Made by a program: the position numbers and the translations under genes
Source of the DNA: Nothophaeocryptopus gaeumannii
Lineage: Eukaryota; Ascomycota; Dothideomycetes; Mycosphaerellales; Mycosphaerellaceae
Length of the DNA stretch: 64,000 bases
Direction: 5' to 3'
NCBI GenBank assembly: GCA_031771865.1
Contig: JASISA010000026.1
Span: 930,001 to 994,000 of the forward strand
Shown here: in pieces, positions 56,383 to 64,000 of the stretch
How positions within the stretch are numbered: the first letter of the stretch is position 1
Layout of the letters: each line of letters begins with the position of its first letter
Notes under the pieces: model-generated
The model's input: only the letters and a program-made list of their open reading frames with translations
What the model was told of the DNA's origin: nothing
The model's database searches: none

Positions 56383-56635
56383 GAAGCACCATACGTCTGC
56401 TCACCGCGTCCGATGCGAACTCATCTTGTTTGCGCTGGTCAGGTAGTCCGTTAGTGGCTATCATGAAGGAGCACACTGCTTTGGACATGAACTGCCCCAC
56501 CTTCACGTAGTCTCCGCCTGTAATATTCTTGAATAGAGACATATTTATCTTTTTGTTATCCAGGTCAAGCTCGTAACATGTTACCATCCTTGACTTCACT
56601 ACAGTAGAAGCTATCTTGTTCAAGACCAATACCAA
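56360..56635 (-). pseudogene. Foreign-looking coding fragment B (minus-strand arm and its downstream flank)
   Basis: A minus-strand frame that enters the shared 55-codon stretch at about 56618 and leaves the arm at 56454. It then stays open through the whole loop, about 27 codons including TNGLPDQRKQDEF and SDAVSRRMVLLKM. It continues briefly into the antisense of arm A, where it stops at 56360-56362. Fragment B therefore carries the C-terminal side of the parent protein, whereas fragment A carries the N-terminal side. There is no ATG before the shared part; the first in-frame start-like codon is a TTG. It cannot be a complete gene. Confidence 0.55.
56454..56619 (-). repeat. Right arm of 166-bp inverted repeat
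   Basis: Reverse-complement partner of 56207-56372. Compared with the left arm, the codon pairs that differ are GTG/GTA, ACG/ACA, TGC/TGT, GAC/GAT, AAG/AAA, CTG/CTA, AAA/AAG, GGA/GGG and TCT/TCC twice. Confidence 0.97.
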
Positions 56636-58435
56636 AGACGCGCCTTACATAGATTGAGTTCTGGCACGGCGCGAAAGAGGGAATGGTGAGCGCCAGAACG
56701 GGATGCAAAATTGTGTGCAGGTGTCAAGGATGCCGATCTTCCAAAGTGGGCTTCACACTCTGGGCGCTTAGCAGCCGCACATGTTTGGTGGTTGTTCTCC
56801 ACGCGGGCACACTACTACTATACGTAAACCCGATAGCACAGGACTTTATGAAAGATGCATCACACATCCAAGTCTGCCCTCTCGTCTCCGATGAAGTCAG
56901 TGACTCCAGTGTTTGTGCAAGAAGTGGCTTTGTCAGGCCCTTAGGAGGTGTGACGCTGGTCGGTGAGGAATCGTAGTCTCATGTGATGCACGATAGGCGG
57001 TCATCCGGTCTGCATCACGTTCACATATCTGGTTGGACGACATGAACTGCTGCAGCGTTGTCAGGTTCTGTCACAAGCACGAGGCCCGGAGAAGAGACAA
57101 CATGAGGGATGCCGGTGGAGACGGAGAATAATGTCCAGCCATTCGATTTCGCGTCGTCGAGTGATTTTCCGCTGCGAAGATGGTGTGACTTGGCATTGTC
57201 GACGTGTGTGACTGCGGAGTATTGGCGATGCAGTATCTTGGATCCGAGAAGCAGGTGCATTCGTGCAGTGCAATGTGGGAGTGGCCTGGGGCAAAGCGGC
57301 CCTCACCGCCGCTGCAGCCTCTGGACCTGCTGTCGCTCGCTCTGGAGTCTGGCCGCAGCTCGTTCGGCCGCGCAGGAGTAGCAGCGATTCAAGTTCACCC
57401 GCGTGGGCGCTCTCGACCGAGTCTAACATTTAATGCTTGACGTCGTCGCTGGCGATGCCTCACCTTTGAAGGTTCACGTTCGCGAGGCGACTTGGCTGAC
57501 AGGAAATAGAGTGTGTGCCAGCTCGTGAGAGTGGCTGCGATCCCTGCAATCGCTCACTCTTAGCGCCCATGTTGCAGCCAATCACACTCCAGAGTCCATA
57601 TGGAAAGTCTTCACCTCCTCACTCACTGCTCCATAGACGAGCGTTAAGCAGCGTTCTCGCCTGCAGGTCCTACAGCGTACGCACATGAAACCCAGCCCGT
57701 CGAGCATGGAAGCCATCATCAAGAATAGGCCCGCTTCGCTAGACGGACAGTACAGGATGGACGAGCATGGGCCGCCAGAATTGGGCCGTCCACGCCTCGG
57801 GCCATGCTGTCTCGCAGCGACGAATCGTGCAGTATAGCAGCCATTTCTGCTCATCATAGGTCGGCAGACGTGCCTATCCCCAGCCTTTCAGACAGCTCGT
57901 CTAACCGCTTCTACGCTGGCCTTCCCTGCATCGGTATTGGCCCTCTCAACAGCTACCCTAAGGTACGCACCTCTACGCGCCGAGCTCTCTGTTGGCTACT
58001 GCTCAGATTACGTCGGGTTGCACTTCTCTCACGCTTCTCCTGCATCTGGATCTTGTACTCACAGTCCTTCTGCTTCTGCTTTGGCCTGCAGTCGTGGTTC
58101 ATCAGCGCACTCTTCCACCCAGCCCAGAAGCGCGGCTGCATGCATCGTGGACTGCAACGCCGACCAGGATCCTGCAAAAGCGGTAGTGGCACCCTAAGCG
58201 CACGAGAGCTCCTCGAGGGCGTCTCTGGCCTTTGGAGGTACACAGGTGTGACTTCACTGATTTAGCGCGCATGTCTGGGTACGTGGGAATCCAACTCTTT
58301 CAGATATACTGTGTTTCATCCTGCCCCAAATGCCCTTCGGGGAGCGACTCACTCCCAGACCGAGACCTCCCGCCCGGCCATGAGCATTCCCCATGAATCC
58401 TGACTAACCGGAGAATATCTACACAGCAAGACAAC
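56636..58435. other. Intergenic region upstream of the WD40-type gene
   Basis: About 1.8 kb. A 97-codon plus frame (56683-56976) directly after the inverted repeat and several other short frames show no recognisable protein. The right part must hold the promoter of the WD40-type gene. Confidence 0.4.
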
Positions 58436-61400
58436 ATGTCCGTTGGTGAAGTGTCGAGGCAGAGGTCCCACTCGACCAGGTCTACACAATCGAAGCATTC
58501 GGCTTCCGTGAGACAAACACCGCCGCCTACAAGTCTAACGCCCGAGAGCCGAGACATTCCATTCGATCCATGCGCAGCGACAGCTTCGTTCCTGTTGTAT
58601 TCGCAAAGAAATCAAATTCTGGTGCTCAACCATGATACCTTGTCGATCGAGAGGCGATTCGAGTTGCATAGGGAAGATGTGCTGTGGATTGCGGTTGACA
58701 ATGTCAGCGACAGAGGGTCTGGCCGGCTTGCCGTCAGCTTCGATGTCGGCAAGACTGCGATTGTGTGGGACATCTTGAGTGGCGGGGAGGTTGCACGATT
58801 CTCCGCGTACGAGCACATGCGAGCTGCGAGTTTCATGCGGAATGGCAACATTGCGTTTGGTAAGTCGATCGCGAATCGTAAAGACTTGGCACTGATTTGG
58901 CGCAGCGAACGATCAAGGAAACATCATATTATTCGAGCCTTCGACGTCCGAACACATCTCTGCGCGAACGATATTCGACCCCATCACAGCGATTGCGCCT
59001 GCATCGGATTGCAGAACATTCGCCATTGGCTACTTGAATGGTTCCATCCTCATTGCGACTCTGCAGCCTTCCTTCACCATTCTGCACACTCTCAACACCA
59101 CACGCACACCCGCGAGAATCACCGACTTAGCGTGGCATGGGTCCTCGTCCAAGCAAAAGACAGACATGCTTGCCACGCAGACAGGAGACGGCGACTTGCG
59201 TGTTTGGAGTGTACCAAAACAGCCCCATGGAGAAGCCCCAAACATCATCCGAGTTCTGTCAAGACCAGAGGTGCAACAAGGTGGCCCCTGCTGGTTTGCT
59301 TGGTCGAAGAATGGCCGTATTGTGCAGCACGCGGACGGGTGAGTGAAGTACAGCAAAGCGCTGGTCACCTGGACGGCTTCATCTCCGTAGGTTGTGTTTC
59401 GAGAGCTGTCAAGCTAACTTCTTACTCGTAGTGAAACACGCTCTTGGGACGTTCGTACGAAGAAGGTCACCTACGAGATCATTCCGACAGTCGACGGTGT
59501 AACTGCCCTTGCCAATTATGGTCCCACTGCGACGTTGTTCACCCTCGGCCGCAACCATGCTGTCTATCAGTACGACATCAACCCCAGCTCGACTCCGATG
59601 CAAGTAGCCAGCGCGCAGCACGCACCTGCGAACACTCCACCAACTCCTCCGACGATGTTGGAGGAACGCAAGAACCCTTATGTGCAATCCTCAGGGCTAG
59701 GTGCTGACCAGCAAATACCGCTGACGTTCACGGACACCGAGAGCAGTGCAGACGAAAGCGGAGCAATGTCGCCATTGCAGAAGATCGCGAGGGAAATGGA
59801 TTCATTGGATCAACTAGAATCTGAGCTTCGCGACAAAGTCATGCCTCTAAGTCCACACTCTAGCCGAGCATCTTCCGTAAGCTCGAAGAGTTCAGGAAGA
59901 CGGAGTAATCGAGGGCGAAAGTACCTGTACGATGCACCAGACTCGTCGCGAGCTTCATCGACGACGGGTTTCGAAGGCACAGAATTCTCCTTTGGGCCGC
60001 CGACAAAGCTAGGCCACGAGAGCATGTCGATCCGGTCGGTTTCGTCTTTGACGTCTGCTTCCAATGCCCGTCACACGCGCAGGTCATCCAACCTTCGGAA
60101 AGAGGTCCTACGCAGCCCTCAAGAGACAGAGGAGACGGCCTCGATGGACCTCTTCCCTGCTACGAAAGCTCGATTGCGAGAAGTGGCGTTTCGGACACCA
60201 CATTACGGAAACGGCGCAAGGACCCCAGAGCTGCTGCTCGCCGAGATGCTCAGCGTAGTCTTTGGCTGGGGCGACGACGCTCGGACTTTGATACGAGACG
60301 AGATGTCACGGCATCGGCCCGGATCCGCTTCTGCTGTACTACTCGCGAAGTGGTTGGGTGACATGGGCGCCGACAATATGGCCTCGATGATTGGATCAGA
60401 ATCCATGACTTCCTCCGACTGGATGTTACTCGCACTCAGCTCGATTGGCCAAGATTCGCAGAAGAAGGTCGGCGAGGCCTTTGTGCAGCGTCTCTTGGAG
60501 AAGGGTGACATCCATCCCGCGGTTGCCATTCTGCTCGGCCTCGGAGAGCACAACGATGCCATTGAAGTCTATGTCTCGCAGCAGTACTGGATGGAAGCAG
60601 TGCTACTTACTTGTCTTACGTTTTCGTCGGATTGGCAGCGAATCTCTCACCTGCTCAGGAGATGGGGTGAAGCGGCAGTCACGCAAGGTCAAGCGGAGTT
60701 GGCAGTGCGCTGCTTCTCTTGCACGAGCGTTGAAACCACTGAACCCTGGTTCTCGCCACGTGCCCAGGATGCGGCCTACGCAGCACAGCAAGAAAGGCTC
60801 ATGCAACCACTTAGCGCTGGTGGCATGACCAGTCCTCCTCTATCCCCTCCATCACGATCAGGCTCTGGAAGACTTACGGCCAAGAACGCATCTCTCAAGC
60901 TTATCACTTCTTTCGGCGACAAAGGCGCACCAATTCCAACGGCGGACGATCGAACGGCAACCAGCAGACCAGTGCCAAATACTGCCATTGGTTTCACGCC
61001 CATTGCCCAATCGGCACTTTCACCAGGAGGTCTCCAGCCATGGAAGACGCTACGAGAAACGCGCGAGCCATCTACGGCGCGAACCGCTACTCCAGGCGGT
61101 TTTCAGCGCAGAAAGCGACTACCTTCGCGGAGCGACATCGAAAGAGCAAAGCAAGAAGCTGCCGAAATGGCGACTCCAATGACTGCAGCTCGTGACAAGG
61201 GATCTAGAGCACCTAGTCTCGCCAGCAGAGCAGAATCGGTCAACAGTAGCATTCCAGAGCCGACCACTGCGCTTCGGCCAACGGTCTACGATGCACTCAG
61301 AAGCGATGATCATTTACCATCTCCCGCGCATGGTATTTTCACTCGTCTGAGAGAAGACTCTCGGAGTCGCAACCGCTCACGAGATCGAAAGCCAGAGAAG

Positions 61401-63746
61401 CTGCAAGTCGAAATCGTGGACACCGCATACACTGATGCTCTTTCGCCAGGACCCAGCACTGATGCCAGCTCACGCAGCCGACAAGGAGCCTTCAGCCCAG
61501 GTCCAATTACGGGCGGTAGTATCAAGAGCGGCAAAGGCCGTGCGATCGACGAGTACATCAGCAGTGTCGATCAGGCACGAAGCAGTGCTCGCGAGGAACG
61601 TGCTCAAAGCCGAAAGCGAGGCGAAAGTCGCAAGCGCAGTGAAAGCAAATCTGGAAGAGCCAGCAGCCGGATGAGAGAGCAATCCGAAACTCGCGGGCGA
61701 GGGAATGTCAAGTACATCAGGCCAGCGAAGCGGTCGCCTTCGTCGCCAGTGCCAATGTCTCCCGAGGAGATAAAGCAGGCGAAGAGCCCTCAGAACGTTG
61801 AGCCTGCAACAACGGACGACGAGAATTTCTACAAGATGAACGTCGCTTCTCCAACAGACTCACACAGGAGCGGCCGTTCTACGAAATCTCGCAGGTCTGC
61901 GGAACAACCAGAACGAAGGCCTTCGGGCGAGAAGGCAAGTTTGATCGCTGGCCTCGCTCCATTGAACCTCGGCAATGAGCGTGGTAGGAGCCAGAACCGT
62001 GACATCGAAGCGGCGCCAAGGTCACCATCGCTGCCAATACTGTCATCAAAACGATTTGGAGAACCGGATGACGAGGTCAAGAGTGAGACGAGAGGTTTCC
62101 GTATGCGAGCACGCAGTTCAAGCCGCAGGCCAAGTGAAGACTTGCAATCTCGCAGACAAGCCAGCCGCAACCGCAAACCAATGGAAGTTGAGGAGGAACT
62201 GGGAATGTCGGCCTCTAACATCTCGTCCGCCAGCATCACGCAAGAGGGCTCCTACAATGCGTCCGAGTCATCCGCGTCCGTCGCATCGGAGACCGCTGGA
62301 GTTCGTGCTCGACCTCGAACGAAGAAGGAAATCGGTGCAGCAGAGCTTGAAGCACGAAGGCGATCCCTGGCCAGAAGACCATCGGCCCCGGCCATCCCGA
62401 TGCCGGGCGAGATGCCTGGAGGCAGACCTGGTATGCCTTTCCGCTCCCACACCGACCTGGGAGACAGCCCGACATCGTTCACGCCTCCAATGTTGAGAAG
62501 TCATACTGTTGACCCCGAAGCAATGATGCGATACAACAACCAAAGCCAGAGCAAGATTACCGGCACTTCGACCCCGTCTGCTCCAATAGGTCTGCCGGCA
62601 ACACCAAGGGCGATGAGACATCCACGCTACATGAGCACCGATCCCAATGAGCGCGACGCAGAGCCGCCAGTGCCTAAGATTCCTGGACAATACAGTGAGC
62701 TCTCTTCTGTTGGAAGCAGTCTCAGCCAGGTGACCGGCTCTCAACTCAGCCAGATGTCGTCAGACCAGCAAGGCTCGATGCTGTCCTCAGAGCACCCTTC
62801 CACTTTGTCTGAGAACAGTGACTCCATCGGACCACTGCTGCCCGCTACGGTCTTTGGGCAGAAGCCTCAAGGTCTGCCATCGCGCTCGGCTTCAGCTCCA
62901 CCCGAGAAGCAACAAGGCGTCCACCCTTTGTACAAGGCTGGTCTACCTTCCTCGACTCGTCGCATGTCTGGAGGCCGCGGTCACGTCCGCAAGATCTCCC
63001 CGCCAGACGTCTCCTACACCCAAGAACCTGCCAGCATCGATGCTGCTCTCCATGATGAGAACCAGGTCATCATCATTCCAGAAGAGGATATTGCGCCGCC
63101 GCCGATGCTTCCTCAGCTGCAACATCTTGCCGGCCCACCTCCACCTCCACCACCGCCTACGATGTTCCAACCAGCTCCGACAGGCTCGGGCATCATTGAC
63201 ATCGCCATTGATGACAACGCGCCCTCGAATGCTATCGATCCTCAAGGCCCAACTCTGCCCATGGCCATGGAGCGTGCTGCAACAGCGTCGCCTTCGATGC
63301 ATCGCAAGAACCAGCCAAGCGGCTCATCCTCTGGCTTTTTCCGCGGCTTCGGCGACCGTATGCGCAGCAGCTCCAAGTCCCGCGCCAAGTCTCCACCTAT
63401 AGGCCAGCCAGCACCCTACGAGACCATTCTGCCACCAGTCCCAGCTAATGGCTTCCCAGGCCACGTCCGCCGCGAGAGCCTCTCTCAGCAACGCGCAAAG
63501 AGCCCTTACGAACAGGCCATGGCCGCGCAGAGTCAAGACCAGATTCCCATCCCGCCGCCACCTCCGCCAGCTCCGATGAACCCAGGTGATGCTGCAAGAC
63601 TCAACGAGACGACTATCCCGCCTTTCACGCTGCCGAGCAGAAGCCAGAGCTCGACGGGATACAGGCATCCTAAGGAGATCAGGGCGAATATGCCTCCGGA
63701 GACGCTGCAGCAGGGCGTCTATCAGGGAAGCTCTGGAATGATCTGA
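58436..63746 (+). CDS. Large WD40-type protein with helical middle and disordered Ser/Pro-rich tail
   Basis: Exons 58436-58859, 58906-59338 and 59432-63746 (introns 46 and 93 nt) give 1723 residues. The first about 370 residues show beta-propeller wording: KTAIVWDILSGGEVARFSAY, NDQGNIILFEPST, GDLRVWSVP and TRSWDVRTKKVTYE. A low-complexity linker leads to a conserved helical block (LREVAFRTPHYGNGARTPEL ... MLLALSSIGQDSQKK ... VAILLGLGEHNDAIEVY) that resembles the helical repeat following the propeller in trafficking or RNP scaffolds. The last about 900 residues are Ser, Arg and Pro rich and presumably disordered, with RS-type stretches and polyproline runs (GPPPPPPPP near 63136-63159; IPPPPPPAP near 63548-63574). 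The architecture suggests a scaffold. I cannot name the orthologue; a Gemin5-like or COPII/SEC-type WD40 protein are alternatives. Confidence 0.85.
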
Positions 63747-64000
63747 TGGTCATGAAATCAGCGTCGGCATCTTACCCATGGCATCTATTCCTTCAACATA
63801 CTTCACCCCGACACGCGATACAAAAAATATCTTAATACCTTATACCCTTACGACTTCTCATGACAGGAAGCAAAGATTCGAACATCACAACCAGAGCATA
63901 TTGTAACTAAACGTGCATTTTTTTCTTTCTGAGCATTCATTCCCAGCTGCACCAGCGATGGCGTTTAGTAGCATTAGCGATTGTATTTTGCGCTTTCTGA
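63747..64000. other. 3' flank of the WD40-type gene
   Basis: The window ends 254 bp after the stop. The stretch is AT-richer, with aaaaaatatcttaatacc near 63822 that could serve in 3'-end formation. No further gene is visible. Confidence 0.4.

Noticed and set aside
56207..56619. RIP as the explanation for the differences between the inverted arms
   Set aside because: All changes are transitions, but only about four of ten fit the CpA context. RIP would also hit first and second positions and create stops, which is not seen.

Overview
The window is nuclear DNA of a filamentous ascomycete, most likely a Dothideomycete. That placement is inferred from overall impression, not from a search. The supporting observations are genes with short introns (44-93 nt) that have GTANGT-type donors and CTAAC/CTGAC-like branch sites, fungal-type proteins throughout, moderately GC-rich coding DNA, and one AT-rich, TA-dense patch like a RIP-mutated repeat. 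There are 12 well-supported protein genes, 1 small probable gene, 2 gene-like stretches with broken frames and 1 unusual inverted repeat of foreign-looking coding DNA. I found no tRNA, rRNA or CRISPR.

Layout. 1-1230: 3' part of a HAL4/SAT4-type kinase gene cut by the window edge. 5227-6150: membrane-anchored GNAT acetyltransferase. 7293-8754: secreted lipase of the Candida antarctica lipase B type. 8869-10699 (-): TilS-like tRNA(Ile)-lysidine synthetase. 10.9-11.2 kb: RIP-like relic. 11721-24725 (-): cytoplasmic dynein heavy chain in one 13-kb exon. 25880-31898: three accessory metabolic genes (Baeyer-Villiger monooxygenase, CmcJ/AsaB-like oxygenase, MFS efflux pump) that may form a small cluster. 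32502-34034: SIT4/PP6 phosphatase with a large acidic insertion. 38441-43829: N-terminal-motor kinesin. 44991-46127 (-): F-box/LRR-like gene with frame breaks. 46895-48106 (-): LEU5-type mitochondrial CoA carrier. 48576-49904: METTL4-type MT-A70 methyltransferase. 51224-52047 (-): broken hypothetical gene. 55505-55897: small Ser-rich protein. 56128-56635: inverted repeat. 58436-63746: long WD40-type protein with a disordered tail.

Most genes are unrelated housekeeping functions: cytoskeletal motors, mitochondrial tRNA modification, CoA import, signalling. The only group that looks functionally linked is 25.9-31.9 kb. The genes at 28.0-31.9 kb share a divergent promoter that holds a tandem 18-bp motif.

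The most unusual item is at 56.1-56.6 kb. Two 166-bp inverted arms, separated by 81 bp, encode the same 55-residue stretch on opposite strands. They differ at ten sites, every one a synonymous third-position transition. Each arm also carries a different open flank, as if two overlapping pieces of two related copies of one gene had been joined head to head. This suggests capture of constrained, possibly viral, coding sequence in a form that would fold into a hairpin RNA.
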